This document shows positions 34,731-46,139 of a stretch of 64,000 bases of DNA, piece after piece (the first letter of the stretch is position 1; each line of letters starts with the position of its first letter). The stretch spans positions 3,100,001-3,164,000 of the forward strand of contig JAAXNY010000001.1 in NCBI GenBank assembly GCA_013420905.1. The letters run 5' to 3'. The position numbers and the translations under genes were made by a program. The notes under the pieces are model-generated. The model saw only the letters and a program-made list of their open reading frames with translations, had not been told where the DNA came from and ran no database searches. Source of the stretch: Collybia mongolica (taxonomy: Eukaryota; Basidiomycota; Agaricomycetes; Agaricales; Clitocybaceae).

Positions 34731-36381
34731 ATGAACATCGCCGGATCTATACCTCTTGAGCAAAAGGCAGAATATCTGAGGACACTACCCGCTATTCGCG
34801 AACGATGCCAACGAGTATTTGAACTCGCAAAGGAAGGAAAATTGGAATACTTCGATTACCATCCGGAGAAAGAGGCCGAAGTCGCTGCATTTTGCGTTGA
34901 GATCATGAAAGTGAATATGCGTAGGGTTTTAACTAAGATTTCTGAGTAGCTAATCATATTGTTTAGCGTGACTATGGGTCCGATTTCTCGTCTGTAAGTC
35001 TTTGGAGAATTTCAATGTCATACTTGACATCAGGCTTAACATTTGTGGACATTCAAGATCAAACCACACGGTCGTTGGAGGCACATGGACGCATATGTTG
35101 GGCGCGTTTTGCCCATGATCGCAAAGTGGTTCGCGTGTGCCGATCCGCCAGATCAGAGGGAGGAAATCAGGCGGACTATCGATCTTTTTGTAGTTTCAGT
35201 CTTGCTGGACGCTGGCGCTGGTAACGATTGGACTTACCATGAGAAGTCATCAGGAAAGAAATTCACTCGATCGGAAGGACTAGGAGTAGCCAGCATACAC
35301 ATGTTCGATGAAGGATTCTTTTCAAGCGTCGCGGGTCAACCTTTTCGAGCTGATGGTGTGTTTTCAGTGAGACATACGAAGCTACCAAAACGGCTAATAG
35401 AGGGCTATTCTTTAGCTGATGGGCTTGCTAAAATAACACCTGAAAGGGTAGCGACAGCTTTCCAAGTCACTCCGTCCAATCCGATGGTGGGGGTAGAAGG
35501 CAGAGCGAATTTACTCTCCAGTTTGGGGAAAGCACTCAAAGCAAATCCCGAGTATTTCGGTGAAGATGGCCGCCCAGGAAACATGATTGGTACCCATAAA
35601 CGCCCTCTCTGAATAGAAAAATATAAACAACATATCTCTAGATTTTCTTGAAGCAAACTCGAAGATGGATGCGAACAAACGAGTCGTTCCCGTCTCTGCC
35701 ATTTGGAAATGTCTGATGGATGGACTCAATCCGATTTGGCCATCGCGGATTCAACTAGCCGGAGTATCTCTTGGAGACGTCTGGTCGTGCTCTGCATTAA
35801 AATCCTCCGACGCAGCCGGTGCCGAAGGCGACGATCTCGTCCCTTTCCATAAACTGACAATGTGGATCACGTACAGCCTTATTGAGGTGTTCGAGAGGGT
35901 GGCGAACTGGAAGGTAGAAGGGCTAGAGGATTTGACTGGTTTGCCAGAATACCGTAACGGTATGACCCCTTGTCAAGCGATAGTAAAGATATACATTGAA
36001 CGCGGCCTTTTACACCAGGTGGACTGCTTGTCGACTTGGGTGTTTTGACCCTCAAACCTAACGCCCTTCCGGTAGATTCCAAGTCAGGGCTTCCAAATGT
36101 TCCTACCTCACACCCAGCTATTGCCGAATGGAGGGCTTTAACCGTCGTTGAACTGTAGGCCCTCAGATTAATGTCTGTCTATCTTAATCTCATCATACCA
36201 TTCAAGTGATCGCGTCGCTAACCTCATTCGCGAAAATTTGGGGCTGACAGCTGCACAGCTTACACTTGCCCAAGTTCTGGAAGGAGCAACTTGGAAGGGT
36301 GGCCGGGAGATCGCGAAGCAGAAGAGGCCCCAAACTGGAGGCCCCCCAATTGAGATCGAAAGCGATGGCACTGTGTTTTGA
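34731..36381 (+). CDS. URC4: uracil catabolism protein 4 (DUF1688)
   Basis: Six exons: 34731-34910, 34967-34993, 35058-35589, 35642-35959, 36019-36154 and 36207-36381, 455 residues. The ATG sits in a strong context (GCCACCATG). The protein is a full-length DUF1688 member: LPAIRERCQRVFELAKEGKLEYF, KPHGRWRHMDAY, LVVSVLLDAGAG-like, WTYHEKSSGKKFTRSEGLGVAS, NPMVGVEGRANLL and GGLLVDLGVLTLKP, ending ATWKGGREIA. URC4 is one of the genes needed for the fungal URC pathway that uses uracil as nitrogen source; its exact chemistry is unsettled. A 45-base in-frame intron at 35356-35400 is possible (would give 440 residues). The intron with acceptor at 35057 ends in AAG, an acceptable but weak site. Confidence 0.88.
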
Positions 36382-37325
36382 ACGGGTGACAAACTGTCAT
36401 ATATGATGTACTAAGGTATAAGAATAAAATCCAGTTGTGATTCACGGTTACAAAGCCAGGGAGTATTTGTTGAATAACGACGCTCAAGGTTGGCTCTTAA
36501 TATATGGTGTTCCTGAGTCGGACCATACTCTTCTAAATGTGCTTTCTCAGAATTCGTGAGATGAATATAAGCGATACCGACACCGCCGCTACGTATTCCA
36601 TGCTGTTTTCCTCCATTTTGCATATATTGATAGTGTAACGTGTAACCAGATAGAGTTCTGCCACTCCCCACAGCACCATTAGGAACCAGCTTGCTAGGCC
36701 TAAGTTCTCAATGGTGTAATATATTATTTAGTAAGCGATCATGAATCAAGGTCGGACGAGGGCAGTCGTTGATGTACCGTTGTAAATGATTCGCCTTGTA
36801 CTCTAGGGCCATATGTTTTCTTCCCATCAGGTTAGTTATCGCAAGCTGGGCGAAGTCGGACTTGAGTATGGCGCGCGAGTTCTGCTCTCTTTGGAATGCA
36901 TGCGTAACTGATCTATGTTGACATTTAAGAGGTAACATCCAGACATGAGCTTTGGTGGGTTACGTCCGAATCGGCGGAGGTCAGAATGACGGCAGGAGAA
37001 AAATTGAACCAAGCAAGAACTTTTGAATCTATGTCGGCGTTTATATCGGCTCTTTCCTCTGGAATCAGTACTTGGTCGGCGCACACATGGGCGTGGACAG
37101 TGGGGCAGGATAAAGGCAAGTCATTAGGTATCGAGAAAGTTCGTACATAGCCCTATTGCATATTATTGTGGCGACTACATGCCCCTTATGACAGGGGTAA
37201 GAACAAAATGGGATATGTAAGTAGGTTAGGGCTTACGAGATACAGGGGTGGAAGGCGGGGATCGGAAGTCTATGGTCTGCCATCCATGACATTGTAAGGT
37301 CCATATACTTTTAAATTTTAACATG
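36382..37325. other. intergenic between convergent genes
   Basis: About 940 bp between the stops of URC4 (+) and the sugar transporter (-). Small frames on the minus strand (36411-36671, 36708-36938) have no similarity. It should contain both 3' UTRs. Confidence 0.4.
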
Positions 37326-40179
37326 TTATCGATGTCTCAGCTCTTTCGCGAGCCTCCAACTTAAAACAAAGGCGATTAGTGCAGCAACGCCCCCTAGCCT
37401 GATATTGGAAGGTCAGAACATTTCAGGGCAGTGACAGGAAAAACGTATATGCGTCGGTGAAAGGAGAGACGAAGGCAAGACGAGGCCTTTTGAGAAACCA
37501 ACAAATATGATGAGAGGGACGAAGGAAACTCACCTTAGGATATAAACAATTGAATTTGACTGTCCTCCCCTCTCATTTCTTTCGGCTTCCTCCTCGGAAG
37601 ATTTGGTCAACTCCTTGGTCATTACACTGGCAATCCTGGCTGTCTGATGTGCGAACACCCTCGCGATTTTCCTAGTCGCCTGTCTTGCGACTGTCGTTGT
37701 GTTACTGCCAGTAGGTTGTGGTGCCGGAACCAGTGCACCACCACTTGGAGTTGGTACAGGGTCAAGAACAGCGAATATAATCGCTGATAGTCCTGTCACC
37801 AGGAACTGGGGTATCACGATGAATACGTTGTGGATGCCCTATATATTTCTACCTCAGAACATCAATCAACAAGAGATGAGAGAAACCCACCAGTATGATC
37901 CCGGCTTTTGCACTCAGACCAGCTCTATTGTCATTCCGTTCACTTCCCGACTCCAAGTCTTCCCTATCGTCCCATGTGTTCTCATCGCGGTTTCGTTCAA
38001 CGTTTACGCGACTTGTCCGTGCATCTGTATTCCGCATTACCGTGTTCTCGTTACCATTTGCCTCGGACGCGGTTGGTGGCATGGCTTTGTCAGATTCAGT
38101 ATCCGAATCCGAGTCTGAGTGATCCCCAGGTAGGAAAATATCCGTCTCCCCCTCATCATTATCATCCGGTATCTGACTACGCGTACGTGCATCGGCTAGC
38201 AGTATCGATCCCGGCTCAGGGGAAGAAGCGTCAGGCTCTGTGAGGATTGCTTCTGCGAGCTGGACAATCAGAGAGAGAGAGTAGTCAGATTTTGTTATAG
38301 GAGCATGTATTAGGTTTTATAAGGAGTCCTAGTAGAAGAAGTTGTATAATAGTAACCACCTGACTTACCAGTGAAAACGGCGCCCATTGCGTAATGGCCC
38401 ACGAAAATCCCGTTATGCTGATAAGGATTGTGGCGCCGACTACGGAGTTAGTGAACCTGTCCATGTAGCACAGCTGGTCAATTGAAGCGTGGAACAATAT
38501 AAGGCGCCACTCACAGGGTACCTAAAAGGCACAAACCCAACACAAGGTGACTAACGGCCCATAGGCTTGCCAAATGGACCTTGAATGCTTCTGGAATCTG
38601 CATCCATCCCTTCATTCCTCCCGCCTCTCGCCGCCCACTCCTTGAAACACTACCAATGCGAGTACTCCCAATCTCATCCCCAAGAACACTCTCTGCTCCT
38701 CTCACTGAAGAATACGCATGTCCACGACTTGCGCCTCGAGTTACAGCGGTAGCAACAAACGCGGGTGCCACTAAATTTATCAATAGCGCCAGCAGAGCCG
38801 AGCAAAACAATGCGCGCGAGCCAAGACGCGTTGCTTCAGCATCGCGTGCGCGATGTACCAATATGTTCAGGTGCGGACTGTCTATCCATATATCAGTACT
38901 CTATGCGGCGCTTGATAGGCGACACATACTTATGTCTGCGCCTCGAATTGCTGGGGGTGAGGTCATTGGCGTAGACCGTTTGTATAGGTCACCGATATAT
39001 ATTGTGGTGTAGAAGAGGAGCGGGAACCAGGCAATCCATGCACTGTCCAACAACACATGAATGTTTGTTTATGTTAAACCATTTGGATAAGGCGTACAAG
39101 AATTGGATTATGCACTTGAGTTTAAATGGTGAGGTACGTTGCGGTTCGACCAAATATCATGAGCTTACAATCTGTCGAATAACTCTTGGAAGAGTAATGG
39201 TATTAATCCAGAGTTCGCGTATCTCACGCACCAGTGCGTTTGGTGGCTTTTTTGCGTGTTTACTGCAAATAATTACCGTTAGATTTGTGTATTCGCATGA
39301 AGAAGGCCTGGAAGGCACAGGGGAACCAAAGGAAGAAGATATGTTCGATGGTATGGAAATCAGTGGATACACACCTGCGGCGGCGATCCTCCTCAACTTT
39401 TACTAATACACGTTCCTTGACGCACACAGCCATAATAATATGTCCCCCCAGAAGCAGAAGAGAGACTATCACGCTCAAAATCTGCAGCTGAGTCGTCCCA
39501 AGAAATGGTAATAAAGAGGGGAGGGGAATGGTTCCACTATAAGTCGTTTACAGTCAATGCGAAAGTAATATACATCAACAGATAAGACTTACACGAAGAA
39601 TCCGACGACGGCACCGAATCCAAGCATTCTAGCCGCCCAGGCGTTGCCCACTGCTTGGAGAGCGGGTGAAAGGGAATCAACAAGGAGGGCACGATCCAGA
39701 GCCTGGACAGCATTGATAGCAAAGTCGATTAAGTATATTGATAGAACCGCAAAGGCGATTGTTAAGGAATCATTGCTCTTGTTGTTCCATCCTGTGAATA
39801 TCGCTGCGATGCCCCTTGTGTAACCTAGCATTAACATTGCAAATACACATATCACCGTCCCAAGCAGCATATATGGCCTTCTCCTGCCGAAACGTGATGT
39901 CGAGTTGTCTGCTAGGACACCAATAAGCGGTTGCATGATAAGGCCAGAGAGTGGACCCGCAAGGAAGACGAGAGACATCGACGATTTGGAAAGGCCGAGG
40001 GACAGTAAATATGGGGAGGCGTACCCCATTTCAACCGACCAGAATATTTGTACGCCGAGCATGCCAATTGTGAGCGTTGGAAGGTGGGTCCATTCTGGGC
40101 CTAGTATGCGCGTCTTTCCTTGGAGTGTTTGGGTAGAAAGCCCTTGCTCGGCGAGAGGGAGCGAGAATCCTCCTGTCAT
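37326..40179 (-). CDS. GPH/SUT-type MFS sugar transporter
   Basis: Ten exons: 40179-39593, 39536-39375, 39262-39169, 39114-39098 (17 nt), 39042-38930, 38881-38515, 38456-38369, 38259-37891, 37838-37534 and 37398-37326, 724 residues. The frame is continuous across all introns (48-135 bp). Segments WTHLPTLTIGMLGVQIFWSVEMGYASPYLLSLGLSK, GPLSGLIMQPLIGVLAD and the SRFGRRRPYMLLG loop are the glycoside-pentoside-hexuronide / sucrose-transporter signature. AWIAWFPLLFYTTIYIGDLYKR and FTNSVVGATILISITGFSWAITQWAPFSL are further membrane parts. A long acidic loop (DDNDEGETD...SDSDSDTESD, encoded at 37891-38259) lies before the last helices. Family members are proton-sugar symporters, often for sucrose or maltose. 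Substrate is inferred only as a sugar. Confidence 0.85.
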
Positions 40180-40522
40180 TACGGGAATGGCCTTTGCCTG
40201 TGAATGGGCTGCGCGCCAGATATATGACAGTGGCTGCGAATGCAGCGTCCTTCCTCACGAGTTTACACGGCAAAGAATAGACTTAGGACTCGGTGGTAAG
40301 AGAGACGTTGCGAGAAGTTGTTGCCAACTAACGCGAACTGGAAAGGACGTGGCGGTGGTGAATCACGTGTTTTGAATATATGTTCCAATTTCTAACAAAA
40401 AAAACTACGTAAAATATAGGTCCAAAAGATCTTTGCACATGCATGTGCGATAAGTTCACAAATACAGGAAATACAAGAACCTGATCGACATCGATTCCAT
40501 CTATAGAAGACTATTACCCTGA
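40180..40522. other. intergenic, sugar transporter promoter and 3' side of next gene
   Basis: 343 bp separating two minus-strand genes. No certain motif was found. Confidence 0.4.
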
Positions 40523-41745
40523 TCAGCCTCTGTAATCATTTGCAAGATCTATAGGATGTAAAATATGATCTTGTTCTCCCTCAGGCCGCCTTCGTTGTGG
40601 GGAAGATGGAGACAATTCTCTCGACTTCTCAGATGAATGTCTTCCTCGCATTGGAGAATCACCCCTTTTCCTTTGCCTCATCATAATGCCAGATCGTCCA
40701 TGACCGCCGTTCACACCGCTGGTGGTCGGAGGTGTGCCACTTCTTGACCCTACACTCTTCCCACGGGATGAAGACGAAGATATCGTGCGCATCGCGGACA
40801 TAGCTGGTGGTCCGGTGGGACTGTTAGCAGTTATAGGGGGCTTTCTCCAAAAAGCTAATTTCGCAAAACAACTAGACCCTTTGGCAGCACTTTCCCTTTC
40901 TTCCCTTTTCCTTTCAAATGCTGCGCGGTACCGTTCGTAAGACTCTTTGAATGTCTTGTCCACGCGTGAGGAGAAGATGAGTTCTCCTCGAGGGTTCGCG
41001 GCAGGAGGGATAGAAGGAATAGGACGTGAGGTTGAAGAGGACCGTGATCTGGGAGTATTGGGAGATAAAGAGCGGATTGGTGACGATGAAGACGCATACG
41101 GTGGAGGTTCGTCTGGGCGGGGGAAGAAGAAAGACAGAGGATTGAGGTAGACTTTTGATCGTAAGGGAGGTTTACGGACGTTGAGATACATATTGAATGA
41201 TCTTAGTGCACGGTTAGCGTGGGGCACATATCTGCATATACGTTTAAGGCGATGGCATCTATTAACACAAGCTTGAATGATGTGACAGATTTCAAGAACT
41301 CACTTATTTGCGTATGCAATCTTTTCAGAATACATTCCGCTCGCAAAGAATAGAACGAGCGTAGTCACGCTTACTAGTAGGAGGCCACTCGTGAAGTACG
41401 GATGTAGCGTAACTGGTACGTCTGGTGTATAGATGTCAGGGAGCAAACGCTCGAGCGCCATTCTGTATGGAATAGCGAGAATGGATGTTTGTGGAGGTAA
41501 CAGTACCTCTGTCAGAAGGAATATTATCAAAAGCAGCAATTGAACTAGAAATACTGGAGAAATTCCTCAACAAGGAAGCATAGCAATCAAGCCTAGAACG
41601 CACATTGGTATCGTGATTTGCGTTGTTGAAGGCTCGCGGCATTAGTTTTGAGACGTTCCTCGAAAAGCAGAAGGTCCCGGTATGTTGCGTTGTCGTTGGG
41701 TGGGTAAAATGAACCTCTTGGAGGAGGAGTTGACCTCGGGGGCAT
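40523..41745 (-). CDS. CNEP1R1/TMEM188 (Spo7)-like regulatory subunit of Nem1 phosphatase
   Basis: Three exons: 41745-41604, 41553-41304 and 41231-40523, 366 residues, introns of 50 and 72 bp. The N-terminus MPPRSTPPPRGSFYPPNDN leads to TYRDLLLFEERLKTNAASLQQRKSRYQ. A first membrane segment (LFLVQLLLLIIFLLTEVLL), a loop ending VTLHPYFTSG and a second membrane segment (LLLVSVTTLVLFFASGMYS) follow, then ANRALRSFNMYL...KPPLRSK. This matches the TMEM188/NEP1-R1 layout, including the HPxF motif. In other organisms this subunit activates the CTDNEP1/Nem1 phosphatase, which turns on the lipin Pah1 at the nuclear envelope and ER. The C-terminal 170 residues are Ser/Arg-rich and disordered, longer than in animals. 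Assignment is by remembered family pattern; direct partner evidence is absent. Confidence 0.75.
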
Positions 41746-43442
41746 ATGCAAAGTGCAGTTGGCAAGTTGGCATGAAATGACTGCAGACTTTTGAAGTTGG
41801 TCTTCTCAGTCAATGGGTCTGCTGACGCGACACTAACGGAAGCACGTGGTTAGAGAAGGGCATCTCATTGGGGATGGCATGGATTATAATGGGATAACCG
41901 CTGATGAAATAGCAAATACCGTGGGATACAAAGAATCCCCGACTCTATTACGTAAGTCATAGGGTCTTGTCGGCTTTCCCATTCTGAGGGCAAATAACAT
42001 TTACACAAATATGTAAAGGGAGCTTCAGATATATGGTTACTGGAGTGTAGATTGCAGTTGGCCACAAATAGAGCTCTTTCACAACTGAACAAAATTTGTG
42101 GAGTGATAAAATCAAGCATTCCTATTGGCCAATCCACTCACTCCAGCCAATCATAATGTGAGAACTGACATGATGCCGGATTCTGTGTGGTTGCGCAACA
42201 GCTCTAATGCCATTGATTTCTTTTTCTCCCATACCACTCTAACAAACAACTGTAGAATTAAAATTTACAACGAAACACCTTGGTGTTTTAGAGGGGATTC
42301 ATCCCCATCATTCTTATTTTTACTGTGGCAAAAATAGGTGATGAATCATATGCATGATCATGGCTTTTGGTTTTGTAAATGAGATTGTGATTAGTCTCAC
42401 AACAAATACATGTGATATGTTTCTGCCTACAATCAAGGCACTTTCTAAATTGCACAAAATCTTATATTTCCTTGTATACCTCAATTGAGCCTCAAAACTC
42501 TTATGCATGCTTTGATAACCTGCCTTCCACAATTCTCACAGGTGGATTTGGCAGAGGCAAGTATAGCATTTGGCCTCAACACTGATCTTTTCACAACCAT
42601 AAGCATGACCTTGCCAAATGACAACAATGAATCAAAAGAAATTCCTGTTATGATTGGACAGACCCACAGACAAGGACACATACAATGCAAAGTGGAAAAT
42701 TAGAAAATGAAGTGACCCTCTGTATATGGTGTATAAGCAATGTGCCTCCTACATATGGAAGGCAGTCTAACAGCCATGAAAGTGAAATGCAAATTTCAAA
42801 GCAAACAACTGCCCAGAAAGGTAATACAAGGTGGGAAAAAGTCACAACCACTGGCACTCGCGGTGAGAGCCAGCCCTAAAACCCACTACTAAAGCAGCGA
42901 GAAAACACCTTACATAACAGCGACACAAGACTTACCATAACATCTGAATGGCTTTCCTCTCTTTTCTTCAATCCCCACTAACGAGCTGACGAGCCAGTCA
43001 ATCTCATTCTCATTTTCATTTTATTTGATGCCATCGAGGCTGCTTCCGGACCGGCGAGAGCGTGTGAATTTTTGATAGAGTGTACATGCCATAAACATGG
43101 TAACCGCGGACCTTAGATTTCGGGTGAATGCCAGATTAGGTCGTTGGGTACCCGATGGAATAAGAAACGCCCGCCCAACGTTACGAAAAGAGTGAGGATG
43201 GTTCACTGAGAATGGCTGTCCGGTGGTTCCGGTCCCCGAAGTATTGGCGAATAATAATCCGATTGCCTGATGGATGAGCGAGTTGACCAGTTCTAGAAAT
43301 GACTGACGTGTGAGAGTGTAAACGGTTTCACATGCAGTTGTTATGTGCAATCTCCTTCTGTCGTATATCAAATGGGGGTATATGAAATAGTATACAGTTT
43401 TGTGTGTGCGTGATGATATGATGAGGATATTGGTGTGGTTAA
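41746..43442. other. AT-rich intergenic stretch with a mobile-element-like terminus
   Basis: About 1.7 kb. From about 42150 to 42900 base composition drops to that of the mobile regions. It ends with a block (about 42850-42892) containing CCCACTACTAAAGCAGCGAGAA, the reverse complement of a block at 54274-54303. Small frames such as 42485-42703 have no recognised similarity. The left part holds the promoter of the Spo7-like gene. Confidence 0.45.
42868..42893 (-). repeat. palindromic terminal-like block shared with 54274-54303
   Basis: Read on the minus strand it is TCTCGCTGCTTTAGTAGTGGG followed by TTTTAGGG. The plus-strand block at 54276 reads TCTCACTACTTTAGTAGTGGG followed by TTTTGGG. The core CACTAC-TTTA-GTAGTG forms a hairpin in the second copy. 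Such a shared block at the edge of AT-rich islands suggests a common element end; the element class is not resolved. Confidence 0.45.
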
Positions 43443-44289
43443 CTATAGCTTTGAGCTCGCTGGTTGCATTTTGTTTAGAAAAGCCGATGCGACGGCTCTT
43501 CCTGAGACCTTATCGATGATCTAAAACAGTGCTATGCTCAGTACGAAATCATTAAATAGGATATAAACTAACTTCACATCGAGACGTCATTACCCTTCCT
43601 CCAAGTGATATGGATGTACTGACAATCCTCAAATGAGTACCTCTGGAACGATGGTGAGCACGGAAACTGACGTGGAGTATAATGACGTACATAGGTGCGG
43701 GTGAGTGAAACAGGACGTTCATGGCCTGAGTCACCCCAACACCATTGACGTTTTGGAGCAGTCCCAAAACAACTAATGGCGTACTACAACAACTACGATA
43801 CAAATTAGATTGTTTCATTACCACGAACGAAATGGAGACCCACTTGTCAATCAAATATGCCACGCAACCTCCATGCAACATGCCAGCACCATTTAGCATA
43901 TCTATTTATGTTATGAGCGTGACGCCCTTCATGATCAAAAGCACACATATGTAGCACATACGTTTCGTCACAACAACTTCGGCCACTGTGGTGGCTTCCA
44001 TCCGACCCTGCCTCTCAAGCCTGCGATCGACACTGACTTCAACGAATTTAACAGCTTTTCCGACTTTATGACCAAAACAATCCTCATCCCCAACACCGTA
44101 GGAGAAATAGGTATTGGAATTCAGCTGTTTGACAAAATCTGGAGCATTTCCTGCAATCGTCGAAATGTCGCCATAATCTGGCAACGACGCTGGGTCGACC
44201 CACGCTTTAGATGGTCGGGGACGTGAATGTGTTTCCGTCGAATGAGATGACAGGGCCCCAGCAGAGGCTGAGTGAGACCTGGATGACAT
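43443..44289 (-). CDS. hotdog-fold acyl-CoA thioesterase-like protein
   Basis: Five exons: 44289-43962, 43901-43844, 43792-43691, 43642-43573 and 43520-43443, 211 residues, introns 48-60 bp. The hotdog core is assembled across exons: EVVVTKHMLNGAGMLHGGCVAYLIDN (the LHGGxxAxLxD motif holds the usual catalytic region), then VVLGLLQNVNGVGVTQAMNVLFHSPAP, GTHLRIVSTSISLGGRVMTSRCEI and DKVSGRAVASAFLNKMQP. The pattern is that of the PaaI/ACOT13 branch, which hydrolyses acyl-CoA thioesters. The first 60 residues are Ser-rich and probably disordered or a targeting region. Substrate and compartment are unknown. No single open frame covers this gene, so it is easily missed without splicing. Confidence 0.8.
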
Positions 44290-46139
44290 GGGAGAAAGAT
44301 GGCGGGTTAAGAAGGTGAAGAAACCAAGCCTCTTTTACCTCTAGCAGCATGTCTTTTAATGACTTAAGTGGGAGAGGAGTCTTGTGGGAGTGAGAGAGAG
44401 AAGAATTGCTTCCACGTGCCAAGTCCATTTTGGCAGTTCCACAAATGCTCACCCACCCGCGTTCTTAGAAATACACGGTAGGAAACCAGGTGGATTTTCT
44501 GCGGATCGTTGCCGGAGTGGCTACCACTTGTGCGCATGTTGCCAGCCGGGAAGAGGCTTTAGATCCTGGAAGATCGAGAAGCTTCGATCCAAAAGAGCTC
44601 CTTGTGTATAATTCCTTGATAGGCTGGCTGGTCGGGGCTTCGCCATCAAACACTACTTCGGCCTCATTCAAAAATCACTGAAAACAGGTCGACGCGGGTT
44701 AGAACAGGGTCGACGATGTATGGTTGAAGCGGTCCTGATGGGCAAGAAAGACCGTGGCAGAACATTTATTTTTCATGTGAAATGTCAAGAACTCACGTTC
44801 GCTTTGCTTTAACTGCTACATACACGTGCGCGTGGGTAGACTATATTACATACTACTTATTTGGATCCGGTGGTGGGTCAATCTTCCGTCCGGCATCCAT
44901 TTCACTTTCTACAATGTAGCTCATCAGACTCCAGGACGATAACAATCTTTTTTAGATCGACTCAGCCGCTCAAGCAGTTTCCGCCCAGATGTGATCTGCA
45001 TCTCCAGCCAAGTCTGCGTACTGATGGACTTGGCGGGGCAGGCCCCTTATAGGTATTGCCCAAACAGTTGCTCGAAATTCGCCTGGGCCTCGTCCACATT
45101 GATGCGACTTCCGTAACGTTACAAAGATATCTTAGCTACAGAAGCCGACCGGCATTCAACAGTACCGCGCTGTGGGATCACCCTCTATTCGTTGAATATG
45201 TACCCCGAGGAAACTTCAGTATGTTGGCCGCATCATGCCGTATTACCCTCGAAAACATAGGATTAGCAAGAATTGGAATCCCGCCCGCTCGTGTAATTGC
45301 TGTCCAATAATGGTGGAGTTCATTGAAAATGAGTAGCAATGATGAGCATCATCCAACGTCCCTGGTGTAGTGACTCTGGTTTTCTTATTAACGAATTAGA
45401 TGCAAAGGCTCATCTTAAAATACCATGCAGAAAATAAAACGGAGAGATATAAGCGAGTATGGCCGATGCAGAAATATAATAGGCCATGGCCTGTAACAGT
45501 AATCGCTGCCCCAAAGGTTCGCCACCTCCGGCTCCTACATATATATATATCTTCCCTCGTTAGTGTGACATTCGGACAGTCGCAAATAACGTGCGTATTC
45601 CTCTTGAGATAGCCGTTACATGTCCTTGGAACAGTAATACAAGCTAATACGCATCGCCACTTTCCTAAGTCTAAAGATTTTACCAGAAAATTTGATTTAA
45701 GGCCTTAAGAGAACGTGTGTTGCTCGTGTAGTTCTATAATTTACTACTTATGACGGCCATTTGACTGAGATCGACTGCCTGCCAAAGCAGGCAATACCAC
45801 CAAGTTCTGTTCAACCCCTAATAAAAAGAATGCAACTTATGATTTGCACGTAGACTGAAACGGTAAAGCGTATGACTCTTGTTCATGGTGTACTGTCTGG
45901 TAACATCGAACTTCGTTAGCAACGACACATTTTTGCAAGTCACTTTTTGGTGGATGATCGATGATCATAGAGTTGATCGCGACTTAGCTTCGACAAAAAT
46001 ATTTACAATGAGTTGTAAATATGATAATTGTAAAACGGCTGTGCTGTGGTTTGAGGGTGTAATTAAGTAAGAAGGTGGTAGACAGTAAGGTGAGCATTAG
46101 AGGATTTTCTATATAGTATAATTCCATTGAAGCAAAAGT
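44290..46139. other. intergenic, no gene recognised
   Basis: About 1.85 kb between the thioesterase start and the desaturase stop. Open frames at 44490-44681 and 45056-45310 (+) and 44465-44671 (-) show no similarity and no consistent splicing. No repeat was recognised. Confidence 0.4.
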
